Shown here one piece after another: positions 7,851-15,549 of a stretch of 64,000 nucleotides of DNA. The notes under the pieces are model-generated. The model was not told the origin of the DNA. It made no database searches and saw only the letters and a list, made by a program, of their open reading frames with translations. Positions within the stretch are counted from its first letter, which is position 1, and every line of letters starts with the position of its first letter. This DNA comes from Armatimonadetes bacterium 55-13 (lineage in GTDB: Bacteria > Armatimonadota > Fimbriimonadia > Fimbriimonadales > Fimbriimonadaceae), in assembly GCA_001898035.1 (NCBI GenBank), contig MKRX01000015.1:1-64000 (forward strand). Reading direction: 5' to 3'. Both the position numbers and the translations under genes were made by a program.

Positions 7851-9831
7851 CGAATACCTGGATGCCAAAGCGCTTGGTACGGTAGGACCAGGTGAGGCCG
7901 ATCTCACGGAGGCCGAGACGATAGCCGAGCACAGCGTTATAGTCTAAATAGCTGTCTGATAAGAACTGGTCAAAAGTGTAAGAACCGGAGAGTCTCCACA
8001 GACCGCTCAACCGATAAGTGAAGTCGGCGTAGTAGTTCATGCGGTCGATATCGAGCGAACGACTCCCGAAAAAGGTGAAGCCAGTTCGGCCTGCATTATA
8101 GTAGGTCTGCAGGCTCACTCGATGGCTTCCCACCAAATTTGAACTGAAGGGGTCTTTGGCGAATTCGTAACCAGCAACGGCAGAGAAACTACTACCGAAC
8201 TGACGGGAGAGGCTGGCGGAGCCTAACATGGTGAGCCCCTTGGAAACCCCCGATCCTTCCAACTGGCTTACAGAAAAGGACGCGTTGAACATGGTGTCCT
8301 TATCGAGCCGAGTTGGGTTCAGTTGAGAACGGAGGCGCAATCCGTATCCATTTTGGAAGGTATGCCCGTTGCTGGAACGGGCTTCTTTGTAGTCGGCAGT
8401 CAAGCCGTAATAGAGCTTAATCGGCAACTTTCCGACCTTGATGGGGTCTTTCTCGAGCGAGAATGAGACGTTCTGAGATGTGAAGGAAGGGCCGTGAAGA
8501 TTGTGATTGCCGTTGGCGTAGGCGTTCAGGCTCCAGCCATCCAGTTGGCGATTGTAGTTCAGATTTCCGAAAAGCGTCTTTCCTGCCGGCATCTCAAGCA
8601 TGGCGCTTGCCGTCGACTTTGAATCAAGGCGCAGGTATTGACGAAGTCCGAGACTCCAGTCCTTTCGAGCGATATTGCTGAAGGTGAGTCCTCCGTCCAT
8701 CTCGTCACCACGATTCCAGCTCAATTCGTAATCGAGGAACATTCCTCGGCTGGCGGTGGTGCCTCTTCCATAACGTTCTCCCGTTCGGAAGCGGATAACG
8801 CTGGTCTCACCGGGTTTGAGGGAGAGATAGTAGGGATAGTCAATCGCAATCTGGTTATTGTTGATATTGACGATTTGATCCGTAACCAGGGTTGCCCCGC
8901 TATTGAGGCTGACCGAGTAGAGCGGCATCTTCATGACTTTGACGCCGCCCACTAAAACTTCGGCTTTCTGGAACTGAACTTCCTTTCTTGGGAAGACGAC
9001 CGCCTTCTTCGCGGAGACCATGGACATGGACTCGCTTAGGTCTTGGAATTCGAATGCGGTTGCGGACAAGCGCTTCGAGTAAGGCTTGACTCCAGCGCCA
9101 TTGAACTCAACAACACCAAAGCGAGGCTTTTCCTCGGTCAGGAACGTAATGCCTCGACCGAAGCCTACAACTTTCGACGGAACTTCGGCCATGTAAGTGG
9201 TGGTTCCGTAGCCCTTTCTCTGGTTGAGTTTGATATAGCATTCATCAAACTCTTGTTCCAGTTTCCCGAACTTGACTTTGCCCTTTTTGATTCTGAGCTC
9301 GTAAGTAGGGATATTGAGTTGGATATCGTCGGCATCGATTTCAACATCTCGATAGCGGACGTGTACGCCTTGACGAGGTCCCGCTGCGCCGATGATCTTT
9401 GAATCAAGGCTGAAGTTCATGTAGCCTGGCGCCACGATTTCTACGTATTCCTTTGCACTAGAAAGGAGGGATCGGTCGCTCAGAAATTCAAATTCGTAAG
9501 TGGCAGGGGGAGCACCTACGGCCTTTACGGAAATGATGGCGGTACCGGGAACGCCGCCGGCCACGAGAATGGCTTGAGCCCTACCGCCAACGGTGGTAAC
9601 GACCTCGTTGCGGAAGTTTCCCAACGTCGTCGAAAACGTAACTTGAGTGCCATCTGGCACAGGGCTGCCTTTGCTGTTTACGACGATTGCGGTGATGGTT
9701 ACCGTGCTGCGGGCATCGGCAACGCTCATCGTGGGAAAGGCACTGATATTTCGAATTTGCCCGGAGTCCGCATAACACACCACCGCGGAGAGCGCGAGGG
9801 CAAGCGATGTCATCGGAACCAATTTCTTCAT
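7834..9831 (-). CDS. Ig-like (Big_1) + LptD/OstA-like outer-membrane beta-barrel protein
   Basis: 665 residues from ATG 9831. A signal peptide is visible (MKKLVPMTSLALALSAVVCYA). Residues ~28-120 look like a bacterial Ig-like invasin domain (AIVVNSKGSPVPDGTQVTFST). A middle part resembles the LptD/OstA periplasmic domain: repeated short strands such as VRYRDVEIDADDIQLNIPTY and YELRIKKGKVKFGK. The C-terminal ~330 residues are alternating aromatic/polar strands ending in SYRTKRFGIQVFGASLN, as in an outer-membrane barrel. The Ig + LptD arrangement and short length differ from classic LptD, so lipopolysaccharide transport is only one possibility; export of a surface polymer or protein is another. 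A strong hairpin precedes it. Confidence 0.78.
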   Translation of the reverse strand: MKKLVPMTSLALALSAVVCYADSGQIRNISAFPTMSVADARSTVTITAIVVNSKGSPVPDGTQVTFSTTLGNFRNEVVTTVGGRAQAILVAGGVPGTAIISVKAVGAPPATYEFEFLSDRSLLSSAKEYVEIVAPGYMNFSLDSKIIGAAGPRQGVHVRYRDVEIDADDIQLNIPTYELRIKKGKVKFGKLEQEFDECYIKLNQRKGYGTTTYMAEVPSKVVGFGRGITFLTEEKPRFGVVEFNGAGVKPYSKRLSATAFEFQDLSESMSMVSAKKAVVFPRKEVQFQKAEVLVGGVKVMKMPLYSVSLNSGATLVTDQIVNINNNQIAIDYPYYLSLKPGETSVIRFRTGERYGRGTTASRGMFLDYELSWNRGDEMDGGLTFSNIARKDWSLGLRQYLRLDSKSTASAMLEMPAGKTLFGNLNYNRQLDGWSLNAYANGNHNLHGPSFTSQNVSFSLEKDPIKVGKLPIKLYYGLTADYKEARSSNGHTFQNGYGLRLRSQLNPTRLDKDTMFNASFSVSQLEGSGVSKGLTMLGSASLSRQFGSSFSAVAGYEFAKDPFSSNLVGSHRVSLQTYYNAGRTGFTFFGSRSLDIDRMNYYADFTYRLSGLWRLSGSYTFDQFLSDSYLDYNAVLGYRLGLREIGLTWSYRTKRFGIQVFGASLN

Positions 9832-9862
9832 GACGGTTTGGGCAACTTGAAGTCGAGAAGGC

Positions 9863-9897
9863 TTGACGGAGGAGAAAGGAGTTTTCTCCTCCGTCAA
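9863..9897. repeat. 15-bp-arm hairpin between two surface-operon genes
   Basis: A perfect inverted repeat lies at 9863-9877 and 9883-9897 with a 5-base loop, in the 73-bp gap between the secreted FlgD-Ig protein gene and the LptD-like gene. No U-tract follows on the minus strand, so it is more likely an RNA-stability or attenuation element than a simple terminator. Confidence 0.6.
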
Positions 9898-9904
9898 TTG
9901 AGGG

Positions 9905-12697
9905 TTACCGGATGACGGTAACCGGGATGAATCGGCGAACATTCTCGCCTTCAGCCGAAGTTGCGGTGATTTCCACCTGGTAGGTACCAGGCGCCACCGT
10001 TCGATTCGCGTTGTCCTTGAGATTCCAGGACACGCTGTTCTCACCGGCATTATCCGCGCGACCTCGGGTGATCGTGAAGATCTCCTTTCCACCGGCTCCG
10101 AGAATTCGGACCGTGGTGGTGGCGCTATTGCCGAGCGTGTAGTTGATGCTGAACGGTCCGGTTTGGACGCCGTTCACGCGAGTCGTAGATCGAGTCACGA
10201 CCACGTTTCCAATAAGCGCCTTGGTAGCGACGCCGACCTCGACCTGAACCTTAAGTTCACGAGTCGTTCCTGCCTTAGCGGTGAAGCTATAGCTGGAAGT
10301 CGTACGCATATCTCGGGTGACGTTCGTAGCCGGATCGATCAATCGGAATCGAACGCTCTTCGGCACGGTGCTCATGTTCGGCCAGGTCAGGTTGACTTCA
10401 CCAGCTTCATCGGCTTGCACCACGACCTTATGCTCTTGGCGTCCCTTTCGATCGGTGAACGCTCGCGTCAATCGCGTCGTTTGACCGCCGATCTGATCCT
10501 CTACCGAGAGGGCCAATTTTTGCGTAGGCGCCAACGGTGGCTTGGACATGCTCAGAAGACGGGCCTCGTCGGCAGACTTCGCTACACCGATATAGTTGTC
10601 ATCGTCGATGGAGTTGTTGCTTCGAGCGGTGAGCTTCAGTCGCCATTGCTTCGCCGACTGGGTCCAATCGGTTTCAGATCGGCTTGAGCCTGGAAGGCCT
10701 TCCGCGAACACCGGCGGGAAGCTGAGCGTAAGGTTCGAGCTCTTGACATTGATCCAGTAAGCCGTATTCGGCTTCAGCAGATCAGATGTCTTCTGAAGAT
10801 ACACATAGGATTGCGTTTCCGCGTTCCAGTAGGCAAGAAGATTATCTACACTGCCAACTTTAACCAGATCAGTCCAAGCATAGCTCTGAGTCGAGGACCC
10901 GGACGGTACGCCCGTCAGCTGGCCAAGGGTGACCGGATAGTTGAATGGGTTACCGATTAGGTTCCAGCCCTTCTTCAGGTTGATGTAGTAGGTACCGACG
11001 TTGTCGTTCGGGTTGGGAATCGTATCCGGCGGGACGGTTGGCGTTCCACCCAGCGTATTCGACTGAAGGGTTCCCGTTTTGTTAACGATGAAGTAACCCT
11101 TACCTCGACCCGCGCTCGTTGAGAGGACATACCCTCCAATTTGGGGATCGTACTCATACGCTTCGAAATCCGAAGGAGCGGAGAGTCCAAGAACGGTCTC
11201 CCATGAACTGTCGGAAAAGACGAAAGGCGTGGTGATAGCGTTCGCCGTGGGGCCACCGTTATCGATCAAGCGATAGCGTGGCGTTGCCGCAACCTGGATG
11301 GTTCCGGTGAGCTTCTTCGGCGAGCCTGGGGTCGAGCTAATGTCAACCTGATAGGGTAATTCTCCGAATTCGATACCATCCGCTTCGACCTGGAAGTCAA
11401 CGAACTTGATTTCCTTTACGTCAACGGCTGAAATCGTCAACTGCTTCGTCCGCGTCGAAGTCGGCGAACCAACGAAATTGAGCCCTGTGGGCAACGTCAG
11501 CTTAACTTTTACATCCGAAAGTCGGAAGCCATTGTTGACGTTACTGTATCCACCCACGTTGTCAATGTAAACACGGACGGGGAACGGGTTCTTAAAGAGG
11601 CCGTTGGCATCGCTGGTACTGGTGCCATCGTCTTCCGTCGAAATGAGCTTAGGAGCGTCGACCACGGCAGCATACGGCAGGTTATAGTCACCTACTCCCC
11701 ATGTGCTGCGATAATATTGGATGATCGTGCGGGTTCCATTGGGAGCGAGCGTGGCGGCAGGAAACTTTTGGATATAGCCACAGTCGCCAATGGACGTATC
11801 CGGCTGGATCGCATCATTGAACGTCTCGTCGTCTCCGCTTACGGCACCCATGAGCGGGTTTCCGTTACCGATTACGAATTCATTAGCCAGCGTGGCGTCA
11901 CTGATTTCAGCAGGTCGATTATTATCGACTCTCAAACCGTACGGAGACGTTTGGCTAAAGTCAAAGCGCACAACTCCGGGGAACGTGCTTGCGTCGGTGG
12001 TTCGATTCCATCGATGATCATCGAGAATCGGCTTCTGTCCCGGAATGTAGACATACGGGATCTTTTGCCCGAGCAACCCGCCAGCGATTTGAGCCCCAGA
12101 GCCAGGATCCGTTGACCCGGAGAACAGTCCAATGTATTGGCCAAACCAAAGAGCAACCGAGTGAGGATCCGCACCCGTATTCGTCAGGTTCCACTGAATT
12201 CGGGCGGCATCTCCCAGTACATCAATTCGGCACTTGATTAAAATGTCATCGTTTGTGGTCTCAGCATAGATGTAGCGGTCACTCAAGCCGACGTAGGCAG
12301 CGGAAAGCCCGTTCTCACCAAATCGAGTCTTGGTATCGTCGGTAACGGTGATTGCATACGACCACGCGCCTGCCGGATCGTTAGGCATACCCACAGTCAG
12401 GGCCATGCCATCATCAAAGGTTGACTGGACGGAGCCGGTGTTCCCAACAGCGAACCCAATTCTTCCTGCAGCGTTGCGCGTCGTACCGGTGCTATAGCAG
12501 GGAGCGTTGTACGTCACCGTGCCGGAGAACCCCATGGCCGCCACCATCAACTCATTTGCGACGCGACCGATGCTATAGTCATCACTGTATGGATCGTTAG
12601 GATCCAAGCAGATCGACCAACTTTGCGCCTGCGCCCCTACGATTGTGGCAGCAGCAAAAGCAAAGCTCCCCACAACCTTCCGAAAATTGCTACTCAT
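9905..12697 (-). CDS. Large secreted protein with FlgD-like Ig C-terminal domain
   Basis: 930 residues starting at ATG 12697, which has AGGAG 8 bases upstream; the ATG at 12715 lacks one. The signal peptide is MSSNFRKVVGSFAFAAATIVGAQAQ (split here as residues 1-25). The body is beta-rich with Ig/CARDB-like stretches and a lipocalin-free, Trp-containing repeat (KKGWNLIGNPFNYPV, about residues 575-590), seen in many cell-surface proteins. The last ~90 residues form a FlgD-type Ig domain (STTTVRILGAGGKEIFTI, then VAPGTYQVEITATSAEGE), the kind used as a C-terminal sorting or scaffold module. It is probably the main surface cargo of the neighbouring barrel and CsgG-like protein. Confidence 0.75.
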   Translation of the reverse strand: MSSNFRKVVGSFAFAAATIVGAQAQSWSICLDPNDPYSDDYSIGRVANELMVAAMGFSGTVTYNAPCYSTGTTRNAAGRIGFAVGNTGSVQSTFDDGMALTVGMPNDPAGAWSYAITVTDDTKTRFGENGLSAAYVGLSDRYIYAETTNDDILIKCRIDVLGDAARIQWNLTNTGADPHSVALWFGQYIGLFSGSTDPGSGAQIAGGLLGQKIPYVYIPGQKPILDDHRWNRTTDASTFPGVVRFDFSQTSPYGLRVDNNRPAEISDATLANEFVIGNGNPLMGAVSGDDETFNDAIQPDTSIGDCGYIQKFPAATLAPNGTRTIIQYYRSTWGVGDYNLPYAAVVDAPKLISTEDDGTSTSDANGLFKNPFPVRVYIDNVGGYSNVNNGFRLSDVKVKLTLPTGLNFVGSPTSTRTKQLTISAVDVKEIKFVDFQVEADGIEFGELPYQVDISSTPGSPKKLTGTIQVAATPRYRLIDNGGPTANAITTPFVFSDSSWETVLGLSAPSDFEAYEYDPQIGGYVLSTSAGRGKGYFIVNKTGTLQSNTLGGTPTVPPDTIPNPNDNVGTYYINLKKGWNLIGNPFNYPVTLGQLTGVPSGSSTQSYAWTDLVKVGSVDNLLAYWNAETQSYVYLQKTSDLLKPNTAYWINVKSSNLTLSFPPVFAEGLPGSSRSETDWTQSAKQWRLKLTARSNNSIDDDNYIGVAKSADEARLLSMSKPPLAPTQKLALSVEDQIGGQTTRLTRAFTDRKGRQEHKVVVQADEAGEVNLTWPNMSTVPKSVRFRLIDPATNVTRDMRTTSSYSFTAKAGTTRELKVQVEVGVATKALIGNVVVTRSTTRVNGVQTGPFSINYTLGNSATTTVRILGAGGKEIFTITRGRADNAGENSVSWNLKDNANRTVAPGTYQVEITATSAEGENVRRFIPVTVIR

Positions 12698-12715
12698 AAC
12701 TGCTCCTGAAATCAT

Positions 12716-12743
12716 GGTCTGCTCGTTATTAGACGAGCAGACC
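12716..12743. repeat. 11-bp-arm hairpin between the first two surface-operon genes
   Basis: GGTCTGCTCGT (12716-12726) pairs with ACGAGCAGACC (12733-12743), loop of 6 bases. T6 follows on the plus strand, but both flanking genes are on the minus strand, where the hairpin is preceded, not followed, by the A/T tract. It may tune relative expression of the two genes or stop antisense transcription. Confidence 0.6.
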
Positions 12744-12768
12744 TTTTTTGTGTTCTTTGCTTTCTAAC

Positions 12769-14700
12769 TTACAGCGGCGGTTCTGGCGGTGTAGAGGGGC
12801 GCTTAAAGCTTCGCACCGCGCTGAAGATGTACCGCTCGTTAAGCGCATCCTTCACGGGACCGGGCTTGTCGGCGACGTTTCGAGCGCCAACTCTCCACCA
12901 AATGGTGGTCCCTGCCGTCGTGAAGAAGTTGTTATTAACGGTGATACTGATCGAACCAGTTTCTGGCGTGATCGTACTTCCCACCTTCTTCGTGTTCTTC
13001 TTCGAGAAGTTCGGGTCGGTAGACACCTCAACGATGTATTCAACGTTGATAGGATCGGTTACTACGACCGAACCAAAGGTGAACGTGACTTCATCGTATT
13101 CCGGAAGTCCAACGACCGGAGCAGGAATTTGCTCATTGATATCCGGCGACAGAAGATCTGATCGGTTCAATGGCGTCGCAACGCCCCTGGCCGAAGACTG
13201 CGCGGATACGAAGTAACAATCTTGCCCGCTTCCACTGGTAGTACCAGTCGAACCCGTAGTGCCGGTGGTGCCAGTGGTGCCGGTGGTACCCGTCGTGCCA
13301 GTGGTGCCCGTCGTACCAGTCGTTCCGGTGGTGCCGGTCGTGCCGGTCGTGCCAGTGGTACCAGTGGTGCCGGTGGTGCCCGTGGAGCCACCGGGAAGAT
13401 CGAGCGAACTTAGCTTGTAAACCAGTTCCACACGATACAGGTGGGCACGGCCAATGGTTGGTCCAGCCACATCATCGGCAGTGTCATCAGGAAGGTCCTG
13501 ACACGTAATTCCACCGATCTGACCACCGAAGTCCGCCCAGTTAACCGATCGAGTCTGCTGAGTATCAAACGCGTAGGTTGAGCCACCGGGCGCCGTAAGG
13601 ACAGGGCTATCAAGAACGTCATCTCTCCAGATCTGCCATCGGAAGCGATTCGAGTTACCCTTCGCAAAGAGGTTGGGGCTCCAAGAAATCTTCACGGCAG
13701 GCGAACCAGATCCTTCAGGATAGAGCGTCGCTTCGCTCGTAACCGAGTCAACGCTCGACTGGCTATTAGAGTTACCCTTCGTGAAGAAGAGCAAGCCCAG
13801 ACCCACGATCAGGGCCAGCGAAACGATGCCCGCATTGTTTCCCTTGTGTCGCGGCTTGATCACACCGGCGGTTCCATTGGCACCGAACGGAGTCATTTCC
13901 GGAACATCGAAGACAGCGCGAACCTTATCGCCGGGGGACATTCCTCGGCTATCGCGAATAACTCTCACGTAAGCCTGATCGGCCTCAGCGCGAGTGATCT
14001 TGGCCGTAGCAACTTGCTCACGGTTTCGGATGATGATTACTTCCTGGCCATCCTTAAAGCCGCTGCGAAGCCCCTTATTGATCAGAGCTTCTCGATCGAC
14101 GGTATTCAGAATGGTGGCAGTGGGAAGCGTGCGAGCCTGAATTTCACTGACAGCACGATTCGCGGCAGTACCCAAAGCATCGGCAACAAGCGTCTCATCT
14201 GAGACATCGCCTGTTCGAACTGTGGACGTGCCAGTTAGAGCAGCACCATTAACGGGCAAGCCCGATGCCGCATCGATGACGATCACACGGAGCGCAACAG
14301 AAGCCTGCTTGCCGCCGCCGACCGACTTGATTTGATAGTCAACCAATTCGCCGCGCACCACGGTAGATGCACGAAGATCCTGTGCCAACCGAAGAATGCT
14401 CGTCGTCTCAGTGACGGGGGTCTGAAGACCAAGCGTATCCATAGATCGCTTGACCGTTTCCTGTGGCACGACGTCGTACTTGCCAGTCTTAGCAAGTTCA
14501 CCCGCGACAGCTTCCGCTGCCGTCGTCCCAAAGCTGCCACCTTTCTTGCTGACAAAGTCAACTACTGCCCAGGTTGGCAAATTTTGGAGCTGGGCGAACG
14601 CCTTGCCCACGAACATGAGAGACAGGGAAGGCAACAACAGCGCGAACGCCGCAACGTGCGCAATCAGCTTCCCAGGTAACGATTGTATGAACCGCCTCAC
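12769..14700 (-). CDS. CsgG/FlgT-like secretion-associated protein with Thr-Gly repeat and beta-sandwich C-terminus
   Basis: 643 residues from GTG 14700, preceded by AAGGAGG with 10-base spacing. Order of parts: signal peptide or anchor (~1-36); a CsgG/LpoB-like alpha/beta domain (~40-195: WAVVDFVSKKGG, then STVVRGELVDYQIK); a short beta module like the FlgT C-terminus (~215-265: LRSGFKDGQEVIIIRNREQ); a transmembrane segment (~293-312: AGIVSLALIVGLGLLFFTKG); fibronectin-like strands; a Gly-Thr-Thr tandem repeat (~439-487); and a final beta-sandwich domain. CsgG proteins are curli export pores and FlgT is a flagellar outer-ring protein, so an envelope-spanning assembly role is inferred. It is the first gene of the four-gene surface operon. 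Confidence 0.72.
   Translation of the reverse strand: MRRFIQSLPGKLIAHVAAFALLLPSLSLMFVGKAFAQLQNLPTWAVVDFVSKKGGSFGTTAAEAVAGELAKTGKYDVVPQETVKRSMDTLGLQTPVTETTSILRLAQDLRASTVVRGELVDYQIKSVGGGKQASVALRVIVIDAASGLPVNGAALTGTSTVRTGDVSDETLVADALGTAANRAVSEIQARTLPTATILNTVDREALINKGLRSGFKDGQEVIIIRNREQVATAKITRAEADQAYVRVIRDSRGMSPGDKVRAVFDVPEMTPFGANGTAGVIKPRHKGNNAGIVSLALIVGLGLLFFTKGNSNSQSSVDSVTSEATLYPEGSGSPAVKISWSPNLFAKGNSNRFRWQIWRDDVLDSPVLTAPGGSTYAFDTQQTRSVNWADFGGQIGGITCQDLPDDTADDVAGPTIGRAHLYRVELVYKLSSLDLPGGSTGTTGTTGTTGTTGTTGTTGTTGTTGTTGTTGTTGTTGTTGTTGSTGTTSGSGQDCYFVSAQSSARGVATPLNRSDLLSPDINEQIPAPVVGLPEYDEVTFTFGSVVVTDPINVEYIVEVSTDPNFSKKNTKKVGSTITPETGSISITVNNNFFTTAGTTIWWRVGARNVADKPGPVKDALNERYIFSAVRSFKRPSTPPEPPL
13237..13392. 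repeat. 9-bp in-frame tandem repeat encoding (Gly-Thr-Thr)n
   Basis: About 16 copies of a 9-base unit (consensus on the plus strand GTGGTGCCG with synonymous changes such as GTCGTACCA) sit inside the CsgG/FlgT-like gene. Each unit encodes Thr-Thr-Gly. Because the unit is a multiple of three, slippage would change the linker length without breaking the frame. Confidence 0.92.
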
Positions 14701-14913
14701 TATGACGAGTCCTCCTTACTCACAATCCTCTATCTTTTCCGGCCCAAGGTCCAAGACCGCGCTTGTTCTCATTCGCCTCAGCGAACTTTGAACCCTCCCG
14801 TGCGCGACCGGATGCACCGGAGGATTAGGGTCGAGACTACGATCTCATTTTCCCCTGTGATCGTCGTCCCGCACACAACTTCTCCTAGCCGCGACAGGAA
14901 CCGAATCGGGCTG

Positions 14914-14942
14914 AGTATATCACCTCCGTTCGAGGCGGTCAA
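14914..14942 (-). promoter_or_regulatory. Near-consensus sigma-70 promoter of the surface operon
   Basis: On the minus strand TTGACC (14937-14942) and TATACT (14914-14919) are separated by exactly 17 bases. It would start transcription near 14907, giving a leader of about 200 nt before the GTG at 14700. This is the best-formed promoter I see in the window. Confidence 0.75.
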
Positions 14943-14946
14943 CTTC

Positions 14947-15489
14947 TCAGCCAATTTCTCGTGCAACTGTCGCTTTTACACACCGGATGACGTCGGGCTC
15001 AGGCCGGTTAGTTCGGATTATTTTGTCAGCAAAGACCGACTTTATGTCGGTCGCGAGCTGTATTTGCAGCATTTCTCTCGCTTTTTCTTCAGATTCAAGA
15101 CGAATTGAAAGTCTCTTTAGTTGTTCATCTTTCCCACAAGTCACCACCCAAACGCAGTCGAACATCCCTTGAATGCAAGTTTCATACAATAATGGAACTT
15201 CGAAAAATGTTGCCGGGCAGCGAGCGATTTCCTGGAGGATTTGCGGGTGCATGATCCGGTTTACCGTGCGGCGCATCCGGTGTTCTTGGGCGATGGCATG
15301 TCGGACATCTTCTTGAGATATGGGAGTTTCTTTCCCAAGCAGCAGGGACAATGCTTCCTGCACGTGCTCGGATTGGAAGACGTCTCGGGCGATTTCATCG
15401 CTGGAAGCCGTCTGGTGGCCCAGATCTCGAAGATAAGCCATGACGGTTGACTTCCCTTCAGCAATTCCTCCCGTGATTGCAATTCGCAT
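14947..15489 (-). CDS. coaE: Dephospho-CoA kinase
   Basis: 180 residues. It phosphorylates the 3'-OH of dephospho-CoA, the last step of coenzyme A synthesis. The P-loop at the N-terminus is GGIAEGKST, followed by the DEIARDVF acidic segment of the substrate site and the lid region around RMRRTVNRIMHPQI. The length is slightly short for the family (about 200). It lies downstream of rpsA but is separated from it by a good terminator, so it probably has its own promoter. Confidence 0.93.
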   Translation of the reverse strand: MRIAITGGIAEGKSTVMAYLRDLGHQTASSDEIARDVFQSEHVQEALSLLLGKETPISQEDVRHAIAQEHRMRRTVNRIMHPQILQEIARCPATFFEVPLLYETCIQGMFDCVWVVTCGKDEQLKRLSIRLESEEKAREMLQIQLATDIKSVFADKIIRTNRPEPDVIRCVKATVAREIG

Positions 15490-15501
15490 GGGGCTATTAA
15501 A

Positions 15502-15536
15502 GCAAAAAAGGGCGGGAGCATGTTCTGCTCCCGCCC
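15502..15536 (-). terminator. Rho-independent terminator of rpsA
   Basis: GGGCGGGAGCA (15510-15520) pairs with TGCTCCCGCCC (15526-15536), loop of 5 bases. On the minus strand it is followed by CTTTTTTGCT. It lies between rpsA and coaE. Confidence 0.9.
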
Positions 15537-15549
15537 TTCGTATACGAGC

